DNA from: Arthrobotrys musiformis
Lineage: Eukaryota; Ascomycota; Orbiliomycetes; Orbiliales; Orbiliaceae
Reading direction: 5' to 3'
DNA length: 64,000 nt
NCBI GenBank assembly: GCA_036971715.1
Contig: JAVHJL010000002.1
Coordinates: forward strand, 2,264,501-2,328,500
This document shows, one piece after another, positions 1-11,600 of the stretch (the first letter of the stretch is position 1; every line of letters begins with the position of its first letter). The position numbers were made by a program, and so were the translations under genes. A model generated the notes under the pieces. The model saw nothing but the letters and a program-made list of their open reading frames with translations, searched no databases and was not told the DNA's origin.

Positions 1-1244
1 TCTATTCGTGAAACCTTTAGGGAAGCACATGACATGAAGCGCAAGATTCCAAGCGTTATAGGAACTCAGACGGGCAGGAATGTCCGCAACAGCACTGTTA
101 TGAGAAGAAAGAGTACAAAGATGTTCGGCGCCAAGCTCGTCGAGCTTCAAGCCGGTGCACATGCGAAGAAGATTGCATCTATTGCAGCAGCGACTGCTTC
201 GCTAGACAATAGAAGCGGCATTAAGAGACAAGGTACGTCACACTCGTTGACTATATTCAGGCTAAATAGAGCTAATGTATCTACAGCAACCTTCAAATGG
301 TTCAAGGGTCAACTTATTGGCCAAGGAACCTACGGCAAGGTCTACCTGGGTATGAACGCTACGACTGGTGAGTTCTTAGCTGTCAAACAGGTCGAGGTTA
401 CACCGAACGATTCGCGCAAGGCGCTCATCAACGCACTCAACCAAGAAATCGAGACCATGAAGGATCTCGATCACGCAAATATCGTGCAATACCTTGGTTG
501 TGAGCGTAAAGAGCTTTCCATCAGCATCTTCTTGGAATATATTCCTGGTGGATCAGTTGGTAGTTGTCTCAAGAAACATGGCAAATTTGAAGAATCAGTC
601 GTCAGGGATTTAACAAGACAAATGCTTGACGGACTGGCATATCTTCACAGAGAGGGTATCTTGCACCGAGATCTGAAGGGTGATAATATCCTCCTCGATC
701 TTGATGGTACATGCAAGATTTCCGACTTCGGTATCAGTAAGAAGACCGAAGATATTTACGGTAACGACGCTTCGAATAATATGCAAGGTTCTGTCTTTTG
801 GATGGCCCCAGAAGTTGTCAATCCGAAGAAGGGCCAGGGATATAGTGCTAAAGTTGACATTTGGTCAGTCGGCTGCGTCGTGCTGGAAATGTTCGCTGGC
901 CGACGACCCTGGGAAAACGAAGAGACCATCGGTGCCATCTTTAAGATTGGTTCCGAGAAGAAGGCCCCTCCAGTCCCGGATGATGTCTCTCAGCACGTGT
1001 CTCCTGAGGCCATTGCTTTCATGGCGGATTGTCACACAACGTATGTCATACATATGCTGATCTCCCTTAATTTTTAACCACGAGAGCTAACACTGATATT
1101 TTTTTTTTTAGCGAACCTTCCGAAAGACCAACTGCGGAAACGTTACTTACACAGCACCCATTCTGTGCCTTTGATCCTAATTACAACTTTTTGGATACAG
1201 CGCTGTATCATAAAATTTCTTCATTTGTTAACACAAGCGTTTGA
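1..1244 (+). CDS. BCK1: Bck1-like MAP kinase kinase kinase, C-terminal part (5' end outside window)
   Basis: The frame is open from base 1, so the regulatory N-terminus lies upstream of the window. Three exons are read: 1-232, 287-1040 and 1112-1244. The introns are GTACGT...CTACAG and GTATGT...TTTTTAG. The kinase domain starts at FKWFKGQLIGQGTYGKVYLG (glycine loop). It continues with AVKQ (ATP lysine), HRDLKGDN (catalytic loop), DFGISKK and WMAPEV (activation segment), and ends after splicing with ERPTAETLLTQHPFC. The stretch FKWFKG plus GMNATTGEFLAVKQVEV is typical of Bck1/Mkh1 MAPKKKs. These act below Pkc1 in the cell-wall-integrity cascade and phosphorylate a Mkk1/2-type MAPKK (family knowledge). 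All catalytic motifs are intact. The second intron is needed: without it the frame stops early, inside the last kinase subdomain. Confidence 0.93.
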
Positions 1245-2854
1245 GGAAGCGATCTTTAGCGATGTGGATATATATATTACTACTTCTTGTTATGGCCGTT
1301 TGCTGGCAAAAAAAGCGATGTTTTACCTATCTTTCCGCAATTCCTGTTTTTCCCTGTATTATTCCGTTGTACTTGTATATGCGATTTTTTTTCTCTCACG
1401 CCTTTTTGTTTTTATTTATGCACTCGGTTTCCCCCGGGCTTGAAGGGGGGGATATGGCTTACCCAGTACCTCATGTCTGACGGAGTAACGGAATATATGG
1501 AAGACGCTGGATAATTTAAATATATATTAGCGTGGAACTATGGTCCATGGCGCAAACTCCAAATCTTTCATAATTACCGCACGATTGCAAAGATTATGCG
1601 AAAACGTGGAGGAGGCAAAAAAGATGAACTAGGCATGGGCATCTAAACATAGCCGAACTTAAGATGCAGGGTCTTTTTCCTAATGCCGCCTATATGTGTG
1701 TACTCAATATACGTGGCAATGTAGACACAGGCCTGAAAAATGGACGGAATTGCGGCACTTGAGGTTCATCGAGACGTCTAGAAAACTGCCACACTTACTG
1801 CAGACCCTTGCGGTGGCGTTGATAAACTGACATGATAAAACTTGATTGATCCGGCTTACATACAGTACTATTTCAGCTATCAACTGAAGGCGGGTGCCCG
1901 GGTTGATGAAAAAGTTCTGTTAAGCTTAGGCTAAAACACACTGCACCGCATTGACCATTTTGGAATCTGAGATCTCCGCTGTCATGTCGAACCGAACCTT
2001 CGAACTCATTAACTCGAGTATTCTACTAGTTCCCCCACCACTAATGAAACGAAACAAACGAAAAGCAGCCGAGCAGGCACCCTGGTCACGGATCATGTCA
2101 TATCAGAACGATGGAATCCCAGTTCCGGCTGCACACACGAGGGGATCGATTACAGGGAATCTTTGTCGTGTCAACATGTTATGTGTTTCCCGCCAAGGAT
2201 ACGTATGGGTCCCATCCACATTGTCTTGTCTGAGCTTGACGGCTTGGGATTCCGTTATTCTGGGTTTGGGAACCTATGGACCGCCCAAAAAGGGTATTCT
2301 AACGGGGGTCATTTCATACGCTTCAGAAACAGACGAGGCCCGTATAAAGTGGGGCAAACATTAAACAGCTTTCGTGGTAGAATTCAAATTTCAGGACCAG
2401 GCGGGACCTGTTTTTGTGGCTGCAGACTTGAATTTGGGCTATTATGTCGTAGTCACAGCAGTGAAATGCTGCTTTGTATGATTTTGCAGAAATAGATCGG
2501 AAAGGGGGCCACTCGTGCCGTTAGAGTCGAACCAGGAAAATATTTTAATAGTGAATTTCGAACGGGATGGTAAGGTACTCGGAATATAGGATGTTAATGG
2601 GCATATTTTCTTGTGTGTTTCATCAGCGAGGCGCTTGAGTGCCCAACTCTCTCATTCTTTTCGGGCTAGATGCTCCGTGTATTATTTCTATTCAAATATA
2701 CAAGACTGCTCCGCAACGGACATTAGAGTATTCCTTTATATTTTTAAGCTCTAAATCTCAACTTGTATATAGGCCGATATAAACCAACAAAAATACGGGT
2801 CACAAGGTACCTGTGATTTTGATACATGCCAACTGCGATTCTGGTTTTAGCGGA
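1245..2854. other. intergenic, no gene seen
   Basis: About 1.6 kb between the MAPKKK and the acyltransferase. Short open frames occur on both strands, but none has a convincing start, splice sites or a protein-like composition. T-rich stretches directly after the MAPKKK stop probably belong to its 3' UTR. Confidence 0.5.
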
Positions 2855-4524
2855 ATGTCGACAAAAGAGCATCCTTCAAGAGAGTCGTCAAATTCCTCCC
2901 TTACGAAGTGGTTCCAAAAGGAGCGCAAATGCAACGAACGATATGAACGCAATTCAGACTCGATAATTCGGTGGGGGTTTATGAAGATTTGGCCCAGTAT
3001 ACACACCTTTCTCATATTCCTCCTTCCCAGTTTTATATCCAACCGATACTCGAAAACGCCGCCAAGGTATAATTTGAGGTCGACATCATGGCTAGATGGT
3101 TTGCGAGGAATCGCCTGCCTGCTTGTCTACAGTTATCACTTCCACGGCTCATGCTTTCCGACAATGCGAGAACCTTGGGACTACAAAACGAATAATAGTT
3201 ACATGGCGCTCCCTATTATTCGAATCTTACACAATGGCGATACCATGGTTGCTATATTTTTTATCATCTCCGGATTCGCATTATCAATAAAGAGCGTTAG
3301 GTCTATAAGAAGTTCTGCGTCATTTGAGAATAGCCATGCATTATCGAAAGATCTTGCAAGTTCTATTTGTCGACGGTACCTCCGTTTAGTCTTGCCTTGT
3401 GCGGGTAGTTTTCTTCTAGTGGGGCTGTTCTCATCAGCTGGGTGGTTTGAAGCAGTTCCCTATTACAGAGAAAACGAAACTTGGCTACGGGGCGGGATGA
3501 TCAGTCCTCGAGCTCCGATGCAGGAGAGTTTTTACAAACAGGCCATTTGGATTTTGGACGACTATTATAAATATGCGGTCCAAGTTGTTCTCTTCAATGA
3601 TCCTGTCGGTTATAGGTGGGAGACAAACGTATGTAGCCATTTAAGCCTTCAGCTCCAATAAATTGATAGATGCTCACTACATTGGGTTAGTCTCATCTTT
3701 GGACGATACCAACGGAATTCCGCGAATCGTTAAATATATTCTTGATGATTCTCGGCCTATCAAACTTCAAGCGTTGGGCACGGGTGAGGTTCATCTTGCC
3801 TCTTTGTGTGATTATAGCTTTATACAATGGCAGCTGGGAATTTGCGCTTTTCTTACTGGGATTTCTCCTCGCCGAAGTATATGCAAAATTGGAGGACGAT
3901 GAAAACTATCCCACCATCGGCCCACCGAAGAACGCACAAAAAAGTATTTACGACAGACACCCACGGGTCTTCCAAATGATAAAAGTGGCGGCCCTCGCTA
4001 TCGGTTTATATCTCGGCTCTTACCCAATCCGCGCTCCACTCTCGCATGAGACTGGATCCGGATTTTCTTTATTGACGTCTTGGACGCCTCCTAGTCACGC
4101 TTACAAAGAGAACCATGGGCCGGTCTACTTTTGGGCTGCGGTTGGGGCGGGAACGATTGTCGCCTCAATAGTCTTCCTTCCAGCAATCCAAAAACTCCTC
4201 TGCTCAAGTGTTTGCCAGTATCTCGGTCGAATATCATATTCTTTGTATTTAGTGCACGGACCACTTCTCCAATCTTTGGGGTACAGTCTTCTTCTGACAA
4301 CGTGGGGGCTAGTTGGCGTCGGAAGGCTATTCGACCCAGAACGTAGTCCTAATGATCCAGCGGACAGAGATTTGGAGAATATAGAAAACTGGAAGACCGT
4401 CACCACATGGTTTGTATTTGCCATCAATACGATGGCCACCGTTTGGGTGTCGGATGTCTTCTGGAGAGCCGTTGACGCTCCCAGTGTTAGGTTTAGTCGA
4501 TGGCTGGAGACGAGATTTATATGA
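2855..4524 (+). CDS. acyltransferase 3 family membrane protein
   Basis: Two exons, 2855-3628 and 3691-4524, give 535 residues. The 62-nt phase-0 intron (GTATGT...GGTTAG) restores SHLWTIPTEFRESLNIFL, the conserved 'HLWTIP.EF' signature of fungal acyltransferase-3 (PF01757-type) proteins. The N-terminal part carries WLDGLRGIACLLVYSYHFHG, with the family's Arg-Gly pair and proposed catalytic His. About ten hydrophobic segments follow, including FFIISGFALSI and YLGRISYSLYLVHGPLL. These proteins usually move acyl groups onto sugars or lipids at a membrane; the substrate here cannot be told. The first ATG of the frame is at 2855; only a GTG lies upstream. It stands alone, with no biosynthetic neighbours. 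Confidence 0.85.
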
Positions 4525-5082
4525 GGGATTAAGGGGTATCTAAATCTTTGTACATATATGTTGATCAGGTTGAATTCAACTTGCAGAATCTGAAACCGCC
4601 ATAGCGGACTCGGAGCGAGGTCGTTTGGTCGTAGACATGCCTCTTTCCAGATGCTTAGATCATCTGTTAATGATGCGTTGTAGATGTAAAATCCAACGTT
4701 ATGCGAGATGAGGTCCCAAATGATCACAATCTTCAAAAGCGGGAAGTATGACAGATATTATGCAGTTGCTTTGATTTGGTGACTCAAAAAGCACCCCAAA
4801 GCCCCCTTTTATAGCTATGAGTCGAAAGCGCGGTTCCGTGACTCTTGCGCTAACACCGTATGCCGTTTGTGGTACAACAATCCCCAAACCCGGGACAGGG
4901 GTGATATGATTGGATGGTGAAGGATCAGGACGCCGGGTGATGCCAAATCTTCTGAGGGCTTGAAGATTGGACGTAACATATCTAGATGTTTCCATACGAT
5001 TATTGCATTATCTCGGGTAATTCGCCCTACGAACGTTTTTGGATTGGAGGTGTGATGTTTTCTCGATTTGGTTCTGGGCTGA
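4525..5082. other. intergenic, nothing clear
   Basis: Region after the acyltransferase stop. Open frames on the minus strand here are antisense extensions of the acyltransferase or lack start and splice logic. Confidence 0.4.
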
Positions 5083-5265
5083 ATGTCGATTCGGGATGCT
5101 GCCTTAGCTTGGGGAAGAAATGTGTTGTTTGAGGTTGAAGCGGATGGTGCGAACATCAAGCTAAGCTCCGTCTGTGCTACCAACGGCCAACTCTTCTTCG
5201 GAAAGTATTTAGATGCGCCAGGAGAACGGGATCTCCTGGTTCTCGATATCAAAATAACCAGGTGA
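5083..5265 (+). CDS. possible 60-residue protein or orphan exon
   Basis: A short ATG frame directly preceded by an in-frame TGA. It encodes 60 residues with a believable beta-rich composition (NVLFEVEADGANIKLSSV, then RDLLVLDIKI). No homologous family is recognised, no signal peptide is seen and no neighbouring exon joins it convincingly. An A-rich stretch follows the stop. It could be a small real gene, a relic exon or chance. The next gene starts 174 bases downstream, so the region could also be that gene's promoter. Confidence 0.2.
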   Translation: MSIRDAALAWGRNVLFEVEADGANIKLSSVCATNGQLFFGKYLDAPGERDLLVLDIKITR

Positions 5266-5439
5266 AAGCCATTGGTAAAAAAAAATCTTCAAAAAAAAAT
5301 ACTGTCTTATTTATTTCAATTCTCTATTCTATAACATCTTCCAACGCAATCATCCTTTTTTCCTCTTTACGAACCTTCGAAATTCAACACCTAAGTTTCA
5401 TTGTATCGGAAGTGCATTACACCACCATACAAAGCCAAG

Positions 5440-6743
5440 ATGTCCGGATTTGATCACAGGTCATATTATGAAATGCTTCGAGATGCCATGTCCGTCTCTT
5501 TGGTGCGCGCAGTCCTGAATAAGGAACTTGCAGAGTCCAAAGAATCAAGGCTCAAGGCTAGTCGCAATGGCGGAGAAGTCAATGCGAAGAAAGAAGCGGA
5601 AGAGTTGGCGGATTTCGTCGAGGTAAGGAATTATATAAATGCATAAATGACATCATACCCCATGAGAATCCCCAATACCCCGTACTCTTAATCTTTCAAG
5701 GTCTCGCATTGATTCGTTTTTCTGGGTTTGGTTTCTCGTGTCTTGCCTTTTAGTTCCTTGCCACCGATTTATTTGAATACTTCCCGAAGGATTTGACGGA
5801 AGTCACCTATGATACGAAACTCGCGGATGAGACTGGCTGGACTGGTTCGATAGAAATGGCAGAGGGCTTCCTCAATAACCTGCCATCGACATATGTTGAT
5901 TCGATTGTTGACGCAAAGCTCTTAAATGATGCAGGTTGTTTGAATCCTCCTCATTAACTTTTATATTCTGCTTTTCCCTCTTGCACTGATATGCAATCAG
6001 TTCATATGAACGAGGTTTTGGACTCGCGCTGACGATAGCCTGCCGCGAGTTATAGAGGATGTCAAGAGGATGACCACGGCGGTGTTGGAAGACTACCTTG
6101 CTACAGCGACCGCCCCGCCTCTCAGGTGGACGGAAACTCGACCGCTTGAATGCGAGCTTTGTAGCAGGGAGGTTAAGCTCACGTTAGTATCCTTCTACCC
6201 CTTGCGACTGACCTCTGCAAGTGACGCCTTAGAGACTAATGCATGTCATTTATTTGGATTAGCTACCACCACCTAATACCGGTAAGGATTTTGCGCTCGC
6301 CGCTCAAGGGATCCCTCACATAGCCACAGAAATGCTAACAGGATATCCAGAGATCTACACACGCCAGAGTGCTGAAGAAGAAGATACATCCAGAATACAT
6401 GCTGAATCGTGTTGGTAGGTTTTTTCAGTCCTTCGTACTACCCTTCTGCTTTGCTTTGTAAAAGCGCTAGTTTAAATGGAGAGAATGAAGTCTAATCGCG
6501 ATCATATGAACATATAGCCTGGCTATGTCGACTCTGCCACTCATTTGTAAGTATCCTTTCGATTCTCAACAGCATAGGCCCGAGATCCCGAGAGGCTAAC
6601 AACCATAATAGGTCCACCACTGTGAAGAAAACATGGAGCTGGCTAAGAATTGGTATACTGTTGAGCTTCTTGAACAGAGGGACGATATCCAAAGGTGGAT
6701 TGCCTACATCTCCAAACGCCCAGGGAGAACTAGGGTGAAATAA
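5440..6743 (+). CDS. HNH-nuclease-domain protein, conserved fungal type
   Basis: Seven exons: 5440-5622, 5754-5934, 6050-6182, 6263-6281, 6351-6414, 6518-6546 and 6612-6743. They total 741 nt, or 246 residues. The N-terminal half (exons 1-2) is helical and of unknown role. The C-terminal half holds an HNH-like zinc motif: CELC (about 156-159), TYHHLIPR (about 167-173), a basic helix, then AWLCRLCHSFVHH with the second Cys pair and His. Similar proteins occur in many fungi as uncharacterised HNH proteins (from memory). HNH folds usually cut nucleic acid, but no substrate is known. Intron 2 uses a weak donor (GTTGTT), so the exon 2/3 border is the least sure; the chosen border keeps the frame open. 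Exon 4 is only 19 nt and carries the HNH histidines. Confidence 0.8.
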
Positions 6744-8642
6744 GTTCGCCTCGTTCTGCCTGGGGCCTTTTTTTTTGAGGAAGTCTTGGAAGTTTTTGGC
6801 CATGGCTATTGATGGAAATTTCAAGGCAACAGAAAAAATACAGGGGTACAGCTGGATGGAGTTTCTTGATTGTTTGAGGCTCAAGACTTCAGCCGTACTT
6901 ATGTTATAGGACTTGACGATTCTCAACCAATTACTCAATTAACCCTCATTTATTCTGCTCCCACTAAAAGCCACGCTGCATTGTGATAAATCACGACAGG
7001 CATAAATTACTGGCCTCAATCTAAGCTGCATCCGGGTCCATGCAGCTGTGCGACGAAATTATATGCAAGAAAATCCCAAAGTAGTTATCTTCCATACGAG
7101 CATCCCCGATATATTCCATTTAAAAAAACAGGTTGTTCGACGTCGGCTATTTTTGATAAGCTCCTGACCCCGCATGAGGCTCTTTTCAATGATCTTCGTA
7201 TTCGAATAAGCCACTACTGCAATGTCTACCCAACACACCCATGTTCCAATATACAACAGACCTCTTGCTTGACGTGTGTGTCGCCCGCCCCGAAAATTTA
7301 AGCCTCGAAAAAGAAAATACTATATAAAGCGCTTTACTCCTTAAGCGACAACTTGCAGATTTCTTGTCGATTTGGGGACATTCGATTTTTGATAGTATAG
7401 TACCAAATGCTGTGTCACATGGGCATAAACCTCAAGGGCCAAGGAGTTCTCCGTTACTTTTGTATCCTCGAAAATTAGAAGCCACATGCAGATGAAAAAC
7501 TACAGCCGGATGGTCACAAGGCTATTGAGATTTACTCATCTTGTTCCCCTGCGCCTGGGGTTTTGGGGTTTTAGGGTCAATATATTAGGGACCCACGGAT
7601 CTTTGGAGCCTCGTGATTCCTTGACCCCCAAAATCCAACACAGCTTCTTCCGAAGACGGACACCGTCTAATATATGTCTAGACTCTACGAACAAGACTTC
7701 CCCCACCCCGTTAGTACTATAGTATAACTTCCCAATTTAAAGAATCCCTAGTTATACCAATAGATACACTTCCCCCTCCCTCAAAAACAAAAAAATCATG
7801 CTGCCAATTTTTAATTTCGAAATCTTCTCCCGTGTATCTAATGTAAGATACTATTCAGACTGTCGAAAAAAATACAACAAAATGCGGAGGGTGGTCGGTT
7901 TGCTAGCAGCTGCTAGTAATCGAAGGAAACGGAAACACGCCCGCCCAACAAATGAAATCTCTATGGGAAACCGGTGAATAACAAATCGATGGCGCGTCAT
8001 CTCAATGCTCCATTTATACACCGTGTATCCTCTCGCGGGCTCCACACCCTTGGCTTTGAATGTCCGGCCTGGTATGTTTTGTGTTGCGGTTCCTTGGTCA
8101 GCGGTTCCTGAAGATTCACAAGGCCAGGCCCGCATGATACACTGTAGGTCCCGATGATATGAAAGATTGGGAGTCGTGAATTAATTCAAGAAATCTAAAG
8201 CGTTCTCCGCCGAACTTGTCGCATTACTTTCTCCGACTTTCCCTTGCAGGATCTAACCGCAAATTGTTCAATCCCGAATGCTATATTTTACTGTAATCGA
8301 ATCCTCAATAGCTAGGACAGACTTCGCCTACTAAACTCGCCTTCCGCGACCTACTCACCGGTTTCCTCTCAACTCTAGCCTCTTTCTACGACTTTCGAAC
8401 ATAGCTACGGGTTAAGGTCGCCCAATAATATTGATATATTTATCCTACTTTTAAGATACAGTAAAACGGGATTTGAGAATAGTATTTAAAGGTGTCCTCG
8501 AAAGCGGTTTTAAAGGCTTTCAAGTCCATACATGGTATGTCCAGATCACATCGAATTAAAACATAACACCAAGAAATAAAGGCTCTAGCTCAACAAACAA
8601 AAAAAGTGATCTCACCGTACACAAGAATACTTCTTTTGCCAA
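6744..8642. other. intergenic, possible old insertions
   Basis: About 1.9 kb without a supportable gene. A G-rich stretch at 7550-7580 and a C-rich one at 7621-7636 form an imperfect inverted pair. Minus-strand frames at 6492-6938 and 7851-8135 lack protein features. The last 250 bases are probably the promoter and leader of the NLR-like gene. Confidence 0.4.
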
Positions 8643-11600
8643 ATGGTCTCTCTGACCCGATTCCTACCTCAGTCGGCGGACCCGGGGGGGTACCAGTATG
8701 GCGTCAACGTATTATCTCCCGGAGTCGATCCTGTCGTTGAGTAAGTACTTTTCCTCCGTCTTTCTCTATTATCTTGATACTTGTAGGTATAGTAGGTCTA
8801 ATATATACTCTTAAACTACGTTTTAATAGTATCATCCTGGTTCACGGCCTTGGTGGCGACCCTTTCAAGACCTGGACTCATTCCGGCGGCAAGAAGGAAC
8901 CTTCGGTACTATGGCCCCGCGATCTTCTCGCACTCGAGATTCCAGAGGTTAGGATCTTGAGTTATGGGTATGATACGAAGGTTACCTCGTGGTTTGAGGG
9001 GGCGACATCGAATATGATTCACCATCATAGCGAGACGATGATTTCGAGATTGCACAATTTCCGGAGTGTATGTTGACTCCTTCTTTGCATTTTTTCTCCC
9101 TTGCCAACCTTTTCATGGCTTGTGGCGCCTTTTTGTCTCGTACCCAGACCGGCGCCTTTCTTTATGGGCTCTAATTAACTTTTTATATGGCAGAGAAAAA
9201 TCGACGGGAAGAACTCGACCGAACGGCCGATTATATGGATCGGGCATTCCTTGGGCGGTATCCTAATCAAAAGGGTAGGGATATGCAAATATTACTTCTA
9301 AGGGCCCTCACAGACTCTGTTCGAGCATAGCACTAATTTGAACACCATAAAGGCCCTGATATACTCCAACAGCTGCGGAGTCGACCACAACGAGCGTCTT
9401 CGCTCGATCAGAGTCTCAACCCAAGGAATCCTCTTCATGGGAACGCCGCACATGGGATCCGATATAGTACGATGGGCATCGCTCGCCCGTAAGCTCCTAC
9501 TATTCTTTCCCGGTGTAAAACTAGATAGCACGATGCTGTCCATGCTCGGCCAGAACTCGGAAACGTTGCAGAATATCAATACGCTGTTTACGGGAATTGC
9601 GTCGTCGTTTGAGATTGTGTATTTTTATGAGGAGATAGAGACCGTGCTGCCTACTGGTCAACGGGAAGTTGTGAGTATTTTCGGGCACCCACTCGTCTAT
9701 ATTTATCTATCTACGGCATAAGAGTCTAATGAAACTTCTATAGATCGTACCGTACTCATCCGCCATCGTCGATTCCCCAAACACAGAAAAGATCGGAATC
9801 CACGCCACCCACCACACGATGATAAAATACAAAGACGAGTCTTCACCAGGCTACTCCGACGTCGCTGGAATTCTTCGTCAAATGGTCGATAACGCACTAA
9901 CATTCGCCCCGGGGCGCTGGGAATCGGAAAGAAGGTCGGCTGTGGCCGCCACGGACGAAAAGATTAAAGAAATCCTCGTTCAGCGAGGTATGTTACAACT
10001 GCTGCTTTTGAGTTTGGATTCTAGAAGGTGAATACAGTTTTATTGGAGAGGGGCGTGTTTCTAATGGTGATGAAATCCTTTTTTTGAGGGGGAAACTTGG
10101 TAGGTGCTTCTGGGTTATATTTTGGAGCTCCGAGGTCGATTATGCTTGGAAGTCCGACGAGAAGGTTATCAGGATTTCAGAGTATTCCGGTCCCCTTTGA
10201 AGTCGAAGAGATGGATTCTGGGAGCAGTGCTGGGATAGGGCCGTCAAAACGTTAGTATATATAGATCTTTCTCCTATAAATGAGAATCGTACCATTTCAA
10301 TATATCATGTTCGTTTCCAAATCATGTATCTTCATTACTGTGTTCATTTGCTCTTGAAACTATATGTACTGTGAATATACGTTATCGAAGGAAACTGCGT
10401 ACTAACACTGCAGCTAATATATCTAGGCCCCGCCATACCTCAGCCGGAAGAATACTCCCCAGAGTCTAGCATCATCCTCCCCCCAAGCCTTCCTATCTTC
10501 GCCGTACCCCTGCACCCCAATGAATCGCCAGTCACTCGTGAGTACCTTCTCTACGACCTCGACCGCATCCTCCTCGCCGAGGACCGTCGCTCCAAAGGTA
10601 ACGCCGGACTCCTCCTCTGGGGTCCTCCAGGATCTGGAAAGACCCACCTGGTTCGCGAATACGTCTTCTCCCGCCGCCCAATCTACACCGGTGGCATATT
10701 CTGGGTTAACGCCCGGACTCCATCATCACGAGTAGACAGTTTCCGCCACATCTACAAGAAACTAAATCTTCCTAGTGCGGTGATGCAGGATATTACCGCG
10801 CCTCATACAGATCGCAGTGGGATGGATTTGTGTACCTGTCGGGTATTGGAGTGGATGGAACGGAATGAGAATTGGTTATTGGTTCTCGATGGTGCTAATG
10901 CTGTTACTGAAATTGAGATTGATGAGTTGAAGGCTTGTATGCCGACAAGTCAGGGGGGTAGTATCTTGTTCACTTCTCTGAATCAATCGTTGGATGGGCA
11001 GGCGAGATTGGGGGCACCAGTTGGGTTTAAGATACCACAGATGACTACGAAAGAAGCGGTTTCGATATTACTCACCGAAGCGAAGATACTGGATCCGACA
11101 CCGCAGGAAGTAAAAGTTGCCCAAGAGTTAGTGGAGTTGTTGGACCATTTGATCGGAGCGATCCATATTGCAGCTTGTTACATTGCCGAACGGCAGGTTT
11201 CGATATATGAGTATTTGAGGGGGTATAAAGAACATCCCAAGGTATCCGGAGACGGATGGAGCCCGCTTGCAATGACGCTGGATACGCTGGAGACAAAACA
11301 CCCCGAGGCGGCGAATTTACTCAAGTTGATATCGTACTTCGGAACGGATATACCGACCCTTCTAATTCATTGGGGATTAGAGGCGTTGCCGGCGCAAGTA
11401 AGAGTAGTAGCAAAAGAGGAGGATGGTATATTTGACTTCAATCTCACGATAAAGCACTTACTCGCTTTCAGCCTAGTACGCAGGACGCATCAGAATGAAA
11501 GAGAGAATGGAAAGGAATGGAGAGTCGACAGATTACATCTACAGAATGTGATCCAAACATATGTCAGACAGAGGTTGAGTAGTCAAGCAGAGGTCGGACA

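Noticed and set aside
1951..2364. 137-codon plus-strand frame after the MAPKKK
   Set aside because: Starts only at TTG, mixed composition, no motif and no splice partner.
2520..2540. B-box-like GGTTCGACTC on the minus strand
   Set aside because: No A box at the right distance and no cloverleaf.
4125..4736. 203-codon minus-strand frame
   Set aside because: Antisense to the acyltransferase with no family features.
6492..6938. 148-codon minus-strand frame
   Set aside because: It overlaps the last HNH exons in antisense; no protein motif.
7567..7636. imperfect inverted repeat (G-rich arm / C-rich arm)
   Set aside because: Arms of about 14-16 bases with mismatches; no target duplication or transposase frame.
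7486..7722. 78-codon plus-strand frame in the gap before the NLR-like gene
   Set aside because: It lies over the G-rich/C-rich inverted pair, has no splice sites or motif, and looks like chance.
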